A DNA stretch of 24,682 bases from Gymnopilus junonius (Eukaryota > Basidiomycota > Agaricomycetes > Agaricales > Galerinaceae): assembly GCA_015501075.1 (NCBI GenBank), contig JADNYJ010000466.1, positions 1 to 24,682 on the forward strand, given 5' to 3'. This document shows positions 9,762 through 19,134 of this stretch, one piece after another. The notes beneath the pieces were generated by a model, which saw only the letters and a list, made by a program, of their open reading frames with translations, did no database searches and was not told the DNA's origin. Position numbers and translations under genes: made by a program. Position 1 is the first letter of the stretch, and each line of letters opens with the position of its first letter.

Positions 9762-10445
9762 TTATTCTTCATCAATCTCGTCAGGATGTGCTTTCCGTTT
9801 ACCTTTATTGTTCGAGGCTTCAGCTGTACGACTTTGAGTGACTTCCTCCTGTTGCTCCTCAGGATACATTGGAGGCGGGGTATATTGAACCGGAAGAAGG
9901 TCGCCTGTCAAAATTGGATTATTGATACCAGATTAAAATGGCACACGCAACAATGGAACATTGATTGAAGGGGTGAAATGGTATTTTCATTGAGAAAGAG
10001 GCAAAGATCGAAGGAGGTGAAAATAAGCTGGGGTATAAACTTTGCTTACCTGTACTTCTGTCTCGAGGCTGTAAAAATACCGCTTCCCAACCCGCAAGTC
10101 CGCTATCTCGTAGCGTCTTTGTAGGCCCCAGAACTTCGAAATCGCCTGTCGGCTTTCCTTTATCCTTCTTAGCTCGACATAATTCAAAGTCCTCTTCTGA
10201 TTGAATATCTAATTCTGGTGGCTCCATGGCATCTACATCCAGTGAATTAGGCGCGACGTCAGACTGAAGAGCTGACAATGTTTCGGCTTTGAGTTCCGCT
10301 ATTGTCGTTGTCGGTGCAAGACTTGAAAGCATGATTGCAAGTTTATGGGTTTTTACTTGAATATGAAAGATTCTAGCAATTCGAGGCGGCTGCGAGATGT
10401 TTACATTCAGAAACCACAATTTCAAAAATATTCAATTCATACCAT
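9762..10445 (-). CDS. Ubiquitin-fold-like protein, fungal hypothetical
   Basis: Model: exon 1 is the ATG alone (10443-10445), then a 53-nt intron, exon 2 at 10050-10389, a 145-nt intron, and exon 3 at 9762-9904, for 161 residues. The start of exon 2 (RIFHIQVKTHKLAIMLS, then TTTIAELKAETLSAL) has the beta-beta-alpha pattern of a ubiquitin-like fold; GPTKTLRDSGLAGWEAVFLQ fits the later strands. The C-terminal 45 residues are Pro/Glu/Lys-rich and end with GKRKAHPDEIDEE, probably disordered and possibly a nuclear signal. No ubiquitin-type Gly-Gly tail is seen, so it is not expected to be conjugated. An alternative reading without the first intron lacks an ATG. Exact function unknown. Divergent from NDUFA8. 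Confidence 0.75.
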
Positions 10446-10685
10446 GTTGAAGATAGACGACCTTCGGTAGCTTTGAGGACGTTGAAGGAGACACTTAAGC
10501 GGATAATACGAAATCAATTCCTAAATAAATGATTTTATTCAATGCCCGCCCCAATAATTCCCACCCGCTTACCCTCTTCCGACCTCCATCGTTGACGTCC
10601 ATTTCAAGGTCTGTTCAACACCATCCTACAGATATGGATTATCGGACTGAACTTCTTGACAGTGAAATATTTACCTCTTCCAAGA
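10446..10685. promoter_or_regulatory. Divergent promoter region (UBL protein / NDUFA8)
   Basis: Only 240 bp separate the minus-strand ATG at 10445 from the plus-strand ATG at 10686, so both transcripts must start here or overlap. An upstream ATG at 10529 opens a 74-codon frame that is out of frame with and overlaps the NDUFA8 start; it could act as an upstream ORF if transcription starts early. Confidence 0.45.
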
Positions 10686-11709
10686 ATGAGTACTATTCAG
10701 CCTGGCCTGCAGTCTCGGAGGAAGTTCGTCGACGAGACACCCATGCCGGCTGATGTCCCCCACGTCGAGGAGGTCGGAGTGACAAGCGCACCATTGAAGA
10801 GTGCTGCATTCTTCATTGGCGCTTATTGCAAGGAGTACAATGGTCAGAAACGCGTTTCTCTACCCGTGTCTGGGGTTTGACTCTGTGTCCTTCGTCTAGA
10901 GGATTTCATGCTCTGCAAGAATGAGAACCGAGAACCAGGCCATTGTTTGAAGGAAGGTAGAAAGGTTACACGGTGCACAATTGATTTGTGCGTGTTTCTT
11001 GCCGTGTATTCGGGAGCTGTTCCTTGACGATATTTTTCGCCCTCAGGATCACCAAAATGCGGGAGCACTGCTTGTCACAATGGGACGAACATTGGAATTG
11101 TTTGGAAAAGAAAAACCAGGTAGGTTTTCAGTGAACTCTCTGCGCTTTTACGAGGCTTCAAGACATGTTAAATGACCAATACATCGCGTCTCTGAAACAT
11201 GGCGCAAATATCTCTGGATGCTTTTATTTTCGTTATTCAATATGTGCATCCAGGAAGGCTTTGACCTTGCGGTGGATGTTACAGTACTTCACTATTGTCC
11301 GGTCCTGCGGGCCTGCCTGAATAGGTCTAGCTGCCTGTCGTCCTGATGGCGAGCTATGCCCCCAGCGCTCCAACGGTCTCCTGCCAGGTCACCAACTCTG
11401 TGTTGTTTTGATGATCAACTTCCGTGTACTTCCTGTCTGATTCATACGTTTCTTTATAGGAAAACTATCTCTGCCGTCCGGCTGAGCGAAAGCTCAATGC
11501 ATGCATGTTTGAAAAGCTTGTACGTTCACTTTCCTTTGCCCTTTTGATTACTTGGACATCTCTCGTCTCGTCTTGCTCGTTCTATTATGTACTATACTAA
11601 TATGACTTCACCCTTGCAGGGCTTGACGAAAACCATTCCCGGCACACCCGCTGGTCAAAAGCCAATACACGAAGTAGAGAACCCTATCTACAAGCCAATT
11701 CAGAAGTAA
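10686..11709 (+). CDS. NDUFA8: NADH:ubiquinone oxidoreductase subunit NDUFA8 (twin CX9C)
   Basis: Five exons: 10686-10842, 10900-10987, 11047-11119, 11460-11519 and 11620-11709, encoding 155 residues. It is an accessory complex I subunit on the intermembrane-space side, imported by the Mia40 disulfide relay. Four CX9C half-motifs are visible: C-KEYNEDFML-C, C-LKEGRKVTR-C, C-LSQWDEHWN-C and C-RPAERKLNA-C. TSAPLKSAAFFIGAYCKEYN and the tail GLTKTIPGTPAGQKPIHEVE are typical of the fungal 19-kDa subunit. No cleavable presequence, as expected for this import route. Intron 3 (340 nt) is far longer than its neighbours. The call rests on motif spacing and remembered family sequence. Confidence 0.95.
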
Positions 11710-12773
11710 TCACCAGGATGCTGTACTCCCTTTCTTTTTGAAATTCATTCTTAGAGAGACTTAACAAATATTTATGCCCCCCTGCCCTATTTTTTAAAGC
11801 TACCAACTTGTCTGATGAAGAAGGCAGAATCTCTTTGTACCGTGGACGTGTATTTTTGGAATGCCCCAGTCAACGGTTTTGCACGATCAAATTCACACAT
11901 GCGCATAACAGGTACACTTCATAACAAACCTCTAACACAGAGTCAGCTCCTAGCTCATGTCTTTTGAGGACATTCCTGAGATTGCTCCATATCCCAGGCT
12001 CCATTCCATCCAGTTGTATTCTCTGCCATTATCTGCCAGACATTCCCGTTTCAACTCGCGATGTTAACCACAGCATTCCACTGGATCCATCGCAAGTAGA
12101 CCATCAATGAGTGGATTTAAATGCTGTTTTGTCCCAGGCCCCAATTCCAGAATGTGATCTTAGTCCAACTAAGTATGAGTTTGCATTATATTCCTTCAGT
12201 GAGGTGTCAAGGCCGATTCCGGAAATAGGCCCTGGGTCACGGCAACTGAGCATCGTGCTTGATCACGAAGAACCACCTACTCGTTCAGTGATGAGGCCTT
12301 TGGCTGTTGTTACCTCCAATTCTGACAGCCCCGTCCCCGGCGTAGACCCATAGGCTTCGGGAGCTGATACCCCTCCGGGACCTACTACAGAGCTTCGTGA
12401 GTCAGAAGGTTTTCAACATTCATCAAGATTTAGTTCTCATTTTCTTTTAGGAAAATAAGCGGTTCATCAATGGCTCCTCGGACCTCGATCCTATTTAAGG
12501 CGGAAAGTGACCAAGTACCCCTCTCTTCTCCACTGGCAGTTCCCACTTCCCAGAAATCCTTGTCTCTCAGTTAGTTGACAACAGTAGTAGATTATTTTGC
12601 TAGGGAGCAAAAATTCAAGAGATGTAGCCACAGTTATTATGAGCTTTCTCTCCCCTGGAGTTGTTGGTTAACTAGCCTGTTGGCGAGGCTCTTGGTAAAC
12701 ACGAGTACACACACGGCCCGCACATCCTGCTGCACCTCAAGCCTCGCCAAATTTTAGCATCAACATCGACCAG
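11710..12773. other. Intergenic region with a decayed coding stretch
   Basis: The first 250 bases are the 3' flank of NDUFA8, AT-rich around 11755-11800. The middle holds the decayed frame described at 11958-12458. The last 300 bases, before the NOL11-like gene, carry no recognisable gene and presumably its promoter; the 12575-12757 frame has no family match. Confidence 0.5.
11958..12458 (+). pseudogene. Decayed coding-like sequence, two in-frame stops
   Basis: One frame runs for 167 codons with only two stops, TGA at 12108 and TAG at 12351, before a final TAA at 12456. Its composition is rich in Pro, Ser, Asp and Glu (for example LPDIPVSTRDVNHSIPLDPS, LDHEEPPTRSVMRPLAVV, SGADTPPGPTTELRESE), unlike the surrounding non-coding DNA. 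There is no good ATG in frame and no splice pair that removes both stops was found. I infer a remnant of a gene for a disordered protein; chance is not excluded. Confidence 0.3.
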
Positions 12774-15533
12774 ATGTCAATAAACGACATTTTTGTTGTG
12801 TCAAGCTACACGTCGTCTGCACGCGGAAAATCTACAGCAAAATATACTCCAGGAGTTTACGCTTCATCTTCAAAAAAGGCGAATAGTTCTGATGGATTCG
12901 TAACAGTTGCAGTCCAAGCAGACGGCGTGCATGTACTTGATGTGTGTATTTTGTTTTTTTCACTATGGGTGTTGCTGCTTCATGAAGTTTTCAGGTATCT
13001 GCACTTCATCCTATAATTTCGCATACCCTAGGGCCATCAACTTCATTTGCTTGCCCGCCTTTAACACTTCCATCTTCAAGTCATTCTTCAAGGACATATG
13101 CTATTATTTCATCTTCCCCAGAATTATCTTCAGCAGAGGAAGCGGGACGGACGTTATGGATGTGGCAAGATGACATTTCTAACTCAAAACAAAAAGAAAA
13201 ACGGAGTAATGTTATAGTGAGTTTTGTCATGAATGAACATGCTGAGCGATGTCAACTGACCAGGACCCAGTTCTCCCAAGATGAAGTGGCGTATGGTTTA
13301 TATTCTTGTACCGACCTTCCAGAGAGGATAGTGGCGCTCTCAATCACAGGGAATATCGCAGTCGTGGATGCGGATTCGCTTGAAGTTAAAACAACGTTTA
13401 GCTCAAGTGCTTCAGCGGTCATTCATGCCAGCTTCTTCTCCGCGTGTACATCGTCGTTCTCTTCCGGACAGCAAGGCGGAGTTCTGGTTGTAGTTTCCTC
13501 TGGACCCTCAAAGTCGACACATCTTAGAATTTTGGCGATCGATGAGGCAGATTCAATATCACTGAAGCAGGAAAATCAAATTTCGGTAGACAGTGAAGTT
13601 TGTTTTCCATTCTTCTTATTCTTTGTGCGTCATTTAATTTTTTTTTCTGTCTCCAGAAGATTTCCAGTGTATCATGCAGTAGGACAGGCGTCCTCAGCAT
13701 TCTCAGTATGTTTTCTACTTCCCCTTCCTTTAAGGCAAGCCTAAACGTTTCATATAGCTATCGACGGGCTCTGGAATTCGTACCAATTGAACTCGAAATT
13801 GACAACACCGCCCGAGCAACTATCACCTCCTCTGCACCTGTCAGGCTTTTCTTTCCTCTCCGAACCCTCCACTCTCCCTGTGTCCCTGCTCGCCTTGTCA
13901 TCCTCCCACGTCCTCTTAGCCGCCGTTGCATCCCAAGAAATCACACTCCTACTATGGGACCTCCAGTTCTCCGTCCTTCTATCTTCACACACCTTTGCTA
14001 TACCGTCTGCCCTCTCTTCCTCGCCTCTTCACATCCGGCTCGTCTCAGGTGTGGACAGCCCAACAAAAACGGCGGCACAGATCGATGGCCAGGCCATCCT
14101 CATACTTTCTTCAATACCCGCCAAGGATAGTAACAAAACAGTTTCTGTCCTTGTAGCCGTGCCTTACACGGTGCCTGTTGTGTCGACTATCGCTGCTGCT
14201 ATGGGTCGAGGCGATGCTGGGAAGAAGTGGCTGCAAGCTCCGGAGGAAAAGAAAGAGATGAGCGCAGAAGAGAAAGCGCGGTTGAAGTTGGTAACTACCA
14301 TGCGGTCTGCAATGCAGAGTGGTCGGCCGCAAGGCGCTTCTGCTGCGTTCACAAAGTGGGCCCCCAAGAACGACGAAGTGAGTATTTGTTCTTTTGCAAT
14401 GCCTGAGATAGTTCTTATTCTAACTTATGGTCACTCTTAGCCTGCAACCTCAGATTTAGACTACAATTTCGTCAAAGAAGTCCTGAATATCGTCCTTGGT
14501 CTATCGTCGGAACCAAAACCCAACACCGTTTCTACCGGTGCTGGTTCGTACTCACCAGAGGTAGTAAGATACCTCTTGAAACATCGGGTGGTATGCAGTA
14601 ATATGGTGCCGACATCAAAGGGACTTTTAGGTGCATTGAGAGCTAGAGATGATTGGGTACGTCAATCTGCCTTTGTGGTCTATCGCAGCATGGGATCTCA
14701 CCTGTCAATTTTCAGACCTCTGTCGGCCTCGCTTTTACAACGGTGCTAGACATGTCAGAATCCGAGATTCTGGAGTGCTTACACGCCGTAGTGAAACATC
14801 ACCGTCTGACCACGTCAAACGTAGCTCCAATATCCGAGGATGCAATGCAGGTCGACACTCCAATCCCAGCCAGCTCAGGCATCCCCCAATTACCTTCTTT
14901 TCTTAAGCTCATCGCATCTTATCCAACCTCCCGTGCCCCTCTCGTGTTGGCATTCCGCAAACACATACAGGATGCAGAAGACCTAACTGCCATCCTGCAA
15001 GTTCTAGATGGGTGGATGATGAAGAAGGTGAAGACGGACGAAAGGTTGTTACCAGGGAAGAAGGATCTGAAGAAGAACGAGCAAGGTGTTTGGGTTGTTG
15101 TTGGTCGAAAAGGAGATAAGGATAAAACAGAAGATATTCCGTCTCTTGGAAAGGTTGATCAACTTCTACCCTCTTTCTCTCTTTTCATGACTGAAATTGT
15201 TTTCTTTTCGTGTCATTTCAGATTGCCGAACTCCTCCAAGTGATCCTCGATGCATGTTTCCTTCCTATATTGCAACATCCCCCAGCACACAAAATTTTAC
15301 GAAAATTACAGGACAGATTGACGCCTGAAATCACATTCACAGCCGTAGTGGAGAGCCTTCGTGGCCCACTGCAGCCTTTTGCTATCGCTCAGGAGAAGGC
15401 TGTGAAAGAGTCGCTTATATCGCCACAAGAGCGCGAAAAGGAGAAACAGAAGGGTGATTGGAGGCAAAGAAGGAAGGGTGTGGATGTCGGTGCCGATATC
15501 GGGCTATATAAGCTCGAGGAACTTGTGCTTTAG
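12774..15533 (+). CDS. NOL11: NOL11-like nucleolar beta-propeller protein (probable rRNA processing factor)
   Basis: Eight exons: 12774-12941, 12995-13216, 13271-13597, 13657-13705, 13758-14377, 14441-14656, 14716-15153 and 15222-15533, all phase-consistent, giving 783 residues (human NOL11 is about 719). The N-terminal half consists of beta-rich repeats (GFVTVAVQADGVHVLDV, RIVALSITGNIAVVDADSL, QEITLLLWDLQFSVLLSS) as in a WD-type propeller. Next comes VLVAVPYTVPVVSTIAAAMG, then a helical C-terminal half (EILECLHAVVKHHRLTTSNV, ELLQVILDACFLPILQHPP) ending in a basic segment. This matches NOL11/Utp-type subunits of the small-subunit processome, which act in pre-rRNA transcription and processing in the nucleolus. 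A related Utp8-like identity is possible. Intron 2 (13217-13270) is 54 nt with no stop, so its retention would keep the frame. Confidence 0.6.
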
Positions 15534-15977
15534 CTCTCATCAGTATGGTCAATTCGCATGCTTTGGCTTCTGTTCGATATTGATTGCTTCAAGCTGTGCA
15601 TGGTCCATGACTCCGTGGTCTTCGTTAGGATGCTTTTTCCACGTCTCGTCATTAGAAAGGTTGATGACGATCAAAAATGGTAGACGTTTTGATATGAAAG
15701 ACATTTAAATTTCCTCGTTAGTCAAACGAGATGGATGAACAGTCGGATGGCTAAACAGTTGGACAGATGATAGATGCACGCGAAGTTGCTCGCATTATCC
15801 TTGGCACGAAAATCCCATCCCTTCTACTTCTGTTTTGAACTGGTGGAGTTTGGTCTGGATGCGACTTACAGCTGATGAATCACAAGTCAGTGTCGAGTAT
15901 TTGACGCAGCGGGACTCTTCCTTTCTCTCTTTCTACCTTCGCTAAATTGTCGCTCTTTTGGCCACACTCTTTTTGCG
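15534..15977. other. Intergenic region before the first membrane-protein paralogue
   Basis: 3' flank of the NOL11-like gene and promoter region of the next gene. The last 80 bases are pyrimidine-rich (15913-15937) and contain a motif shared with the second paralogue (15947-15963). No gene seen. Confidence 0.5.
15947..15963 (+). promoter_or_regulatory. Upstream motif shared with second paralogue
   Basis: TTGTCGCTCTTTTGGCC lies 14 bases before the start codon of the first paralogue. The second paralogue has TTGTCTCTCTTTTGGCC at 19095-19111, one mismatch in 17. It could be a core promoter or 5'-leader element, or simply duplicated sequence. Confidence 0.5.
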
Positions 15978-17556
15978 ATGAGCAATCAAGTGATTATTGA
16001 CGATATCGACTCTGCTATCACCTACTCTGGCGGTTGGCAGGAGATAGAGGGGTCAACCCGGCAATGGGGTGGAGGAACCGTACATTCCACGACACAACAG
16101 GGGGCGAGCGCCTCCATCTCTTTCAGTGGTACGTCATAATTCCTTTCAACCAGTATGCCCTCATTACTCAATGCCGCCTGCAGGCACTCGGATCAAGATG
16201 TACTGCACTCTATTCCACGGTCTTGGAAACGAGATTGCCAATATAAACTTTAATGGCAAAACGAACACCGTATCAACGCCCTCCCAGCCTCAAGATGTTT
16301 TCAATCAAATCTGGTTCGAATCGGGTGAAATCCCCAGTGGTCGATATACTTTTGTCGTTTCAAATGGGGGAGGGCCTTCGGATACACCTTTCCAGCTTGA
16401 TCGGTTTGTCATTGAGGGCCTTGTCGTCACTCAGCAGGCACCTCCGCCTACATCTTCACCTCCTGCCCAATCTTCACCTCCTGCCCAATCTCCTTCACCT
16501 CCTTCCACTCAGACTCAAGTTCCCAAGTCAAATCCCCCAACGACTACGCCACCGACACTTGCCTCTGTCATTGGGTCCAAAGTGACAATTTCGCTGCATC
16601 AGGACCCCTGCTGATATCAACCTTGCCGACAACTAATCCCGGAGCATCATCGGTTTGTAAGTTTGTTGATCCCGCACTTGCTTTCTTTAGTCTACACACT
16701 CAGTTTGGCACTGTAGTCACGTCATCCGAACTACTGACAGTCGGCACGGCAACGGCACCAGGACAGACAACGGTTGTTTCGATTCAGTCGATTCAGGACG
16801 TCGCTACCACAAGTATTGAGGATGGGAGTTCTCCAACTCAGACAGTCAATTCACCCGAGCCTGCTTCAGTGAACACTGTCTCGAGGAAAACTTCAATAGG
16901 AGCTGTTGTCGGAGGCGTAATTGGAGGCTTATTATTTCTGATCATGTTACTCCTAGGATTTGTCGTTTTGCGGCGCCAGATGAGGGCGAAGCGGCATACT
17001 AGGTTAGCTGAAGAGACTGAAGGGGGTGATGGTGAGCCGCGATTGTACTTTTCTTGAGTATAAAGCCTGAAGATCTTTCATAGATCGTCCTAAAAGCCTG
17101 ACTTCCGTCACTCCATTCCTCCTTGACACTCGTTCCGCCTCCACTCATAGCCTTTTATCTCCGATGTCAGACGTTCATAATCTCAACAGCCCAGCATCCT
17201 CTTTTTCCACTGACGGGTATCTCGCAACTGTGCCCCATGGCAGTCGCCGCCGTTCAATTGAAAAACTGCCGTCGTCCCTTCCAGATAGGCTTCGGCATCC
17301 ATCTTCTCCGCTGACGCATGGGGCTATGATCACCGCCTCAAGCATTGCAAACCCTCCTCCCCATAATATCTTTCTCCATATGCATCACAATCCGCGAGAG
17401 CAAAGTGCTAGCTCTGCATCTCTTGCATCGCATCACCACGTTGGAGACGGCATTTCGACTTCTGCTTCGAGCTCCTTTTACATGCCTATGAATGACAATG
17501 TCAGCAGCAATATTGCACGACCTCCATCTTATCATCTTATTCAAACGGGAAACTGA
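15978..17556 (+). CDS. Single-pass membrane protein, Ser/Thr/Pro stalk (paralogue A)
   Basis: Clear exons: 15978-16128, 16184 to about 16581, about 16704-17031 and 17084-17556; about 450 residues. The N-terminal region (VIIDDIDSAITYSGGW, TVHSTTQQGASASISFSGT) and GRYTFVVSNGG resemble the jelly-roll-like extracellular domains common in agaric membrane proteins. A Ser/Pro/Thr-rich stalk with an exact 18-bp duplication follows, then one membrane helix (about residues 252-276, AVVGGVIGGLLFLIMLLLGF), a basic stop-transfer RRQMRAKRH, and a Ser/His-rich cytoplasmic tail ending RPPSYHLIQTGN. No signal peptide is present. The stalk has a problem: the exon-2 frame meets a TGA at 16612, so either a short intron and a 12-nt exon (16645-16656) are used or the frame is shifted by one base. 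Function unknown, possibly cell-wall or carbohydrate sensing. Confidence 0.75.
16453..16488 (+). repeat. Exact 18-bp tandem duplication in stalk of paralogue A
   Basis: TCTTCACCTCCTGCCCAA occurs twice in direct succession (16453-16470 and 16471-16488), encoding SSPPAQ twice in the Ser/Pro stalk. The unit keeps the reading frame. Confidence 0.95.
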
Positions 17557-18252
17557 GGCATAGCAAATGTAACAGCCGTATAGACCACTCTTCACCAGAC
17601 AATAATTAAACAGCTATTCAGGACTAGTATTTATTTACCAATGTGCCCGCACTTCCCTTTCCTTCATTTGATTTGTAAACCCGTCGTTATTCCCCACTCT
17701 CTCTTACAGTCATGACATACACGATCCTTACATCAAGCATTTTTTTTAATCACTGGGTTGAACCCTCTGCTGTATTTAATAGAGGTCACATTATTGTCAT
17801 TAGTATGCATCGCGATGCAGTCGACTATGTCATGATGCATATCGCTTATACCGATACCGCGATCGTTCAGATCTTCTAGCAAGCCAAAATGCAAGCTCGT
17901 AATGAATAGATTTTATTATGCATTCAAAATTGGATGGAAGCTGGACGGGGTCCATTTGCTATATATTATGATCCATCTATTCCCCTAACTAAAACAAGGA
18001 ATGAAAACAATTTAGTATAACCGCGCCACCCGCCATCTGCGGCAAAAAATGCTATTTTTGGGCAGAATCATTTCCTTTTCAGTACAGCAACATTCCAATG
18101 CTTCTTGGAGTGTGCCGATCGCAAGCCTACTCTTCTTTAAATCCGCAATCAGTGACGCACCAAAGAATATGTATTCCTTTTAAATTAAGGGCACATATGT
18201 TATGTAAGTGTATCGAATGTTTATTCGATCATGACCTTTTTTTCTTAGAAAT

Positions 18253-18522
18253 CTACATGATCTTGACCTGATCATCGGTTTTCGCCAAGCAGCGATTATT
18301 CCTCTGTTCCAGAAGTCTGTTGTGCCTATCGGCGCCAAGTTGGCGTCGGGCGCTGCTGTCGTAAGATGGTCCATGACCACCATTCTCTAACGCTCCCCAG
18401 TTATCACGGATATGATCAGGCCAAAGTAAGGCGTCGCCTCTTTCCTGATGCTTTTCAAGCCTCCATCTCCGCGTCCTACTAGATCGTTTAACTTTTATAA
18501 TTTCTCTCCCTAACCCGGCCAT
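18253..18522 (-). CDS. Short ORF of uncertain reality
   Basis: An ATG-started frame of 89 codons, highly charged (many Arg, Asp, Glu, His) and without hydrophobic segments. It stands alone between the two membrane-protein paralogues, matches no family I know, and overlaps another open minus-strand frame (18180-18383). It may be a chance ORF in a gene-poor region. Confidence 0.15.
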   Translation of the reverse strand: MAGLGREIIKVKRSSRTRRWRLEKHQERGDALLWPDHIRDNWGALENGGHGPSYDSSARRQLGADRHNRLLEQRNNRCLAKTDDQVKIM

Positions 18523-19094
18523 ACAGGCCGCAAGTCTAGCCTCCGACTCTGAAGTTAGTTAAACTTCTAGAGACTGCCCCAAATGTGGGCAGCAATATTC
18601 CGAGTCAAAGTAGGACTTAGAACACCATGCTCAGTGAGCAAATGCGGAGCGCTCTGCCAACTTTGAACCCCCGAAGCGCGACTGAGTCGGAACGACTTCA
18701 TTGGCCAAGGGGCCGTTTGGTGGACAGACATAGCCGATAAGCCAAATTCCGGATTGAGGGCATTTATATCGACAAAAAATCTTGACTTGAAGGCGTGTCA
18801 TAGAAAGGACTGGAATGAATAGGGATGAAAGTCAAAGGACGACCGTTATGCGCCGCCGCATTTTATCCATCAAAGATTCAATAGGCGGACCGGGTGGACC
18901 GTGTATCAGAGTAAGTTGGTGCCTGACATTCCCCTTGATGCGTATCCCTGCGAATAAGTCCCTCTGCTCTTCCTTCTGCTCTGGTTAACAAATCGGTATG
19001 CATGCGAATGATGGATTGAAAAATCAGCATCGAGCCCATAGCTCAGTGGCGCTCCGTAGTCCTCTTCTTCCTCCTACTTCTTCTGGCATTTGAG

Positions 19095-19111
19095 TTGTCT
19101 CTCTTTTGGCC
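19095..19111 (+). promoter_or_regulatory. Upstream motif shared with first paralogue
   Basis: TTGTCTCTCTTTTGGCC, 23 bases before the start codon of paralogue B, differs at one of 17 positions from the motif at 15947-15963 upstream of paralogue A. Confidence 0.5.
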
Positions 19112-19134
19112 GTTGGCCACCACATTCCTTTGAA

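Larger units (their letters stand above)
17557..19134. other. Intergenic region between the two paralogues
   Basis: About 1.6 kb with no supported gene. It holds the 3' flank of paralogue A, an AT-rich stretch (17740-18240) and a 14-bp palindrome at 17806-17819. An 89-codon minus-strand ORF is listed separately. The 3' end, from about 19060, is pyrimidine-rich and carries the shared upstream motif of paralogue B. Confidence 0.5.

Noticed and set aside
9723..9968. 81-codon plus-strand ORF after NDUFAF3
   Set aside because: Antisense to the last exon and intron of the UBL gene, which has a better supported reading.
10529..10753. ATG-started ORF as the NDUFA8 start
   Set aside because: It is in another frame from NDUFA8; the family sequence fits the frame starting at 10686. 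It is kept only as a possible upstream ORF.
19039..19049. TAGCTCAGTGG, a perfect match to a tRNA A box
   Set aside because: No B box (GGTTCGA type) or acceptor-stem pairing follows within tRNA distance; the downstream sequence is a pyrimidine-rich promoter stretch.
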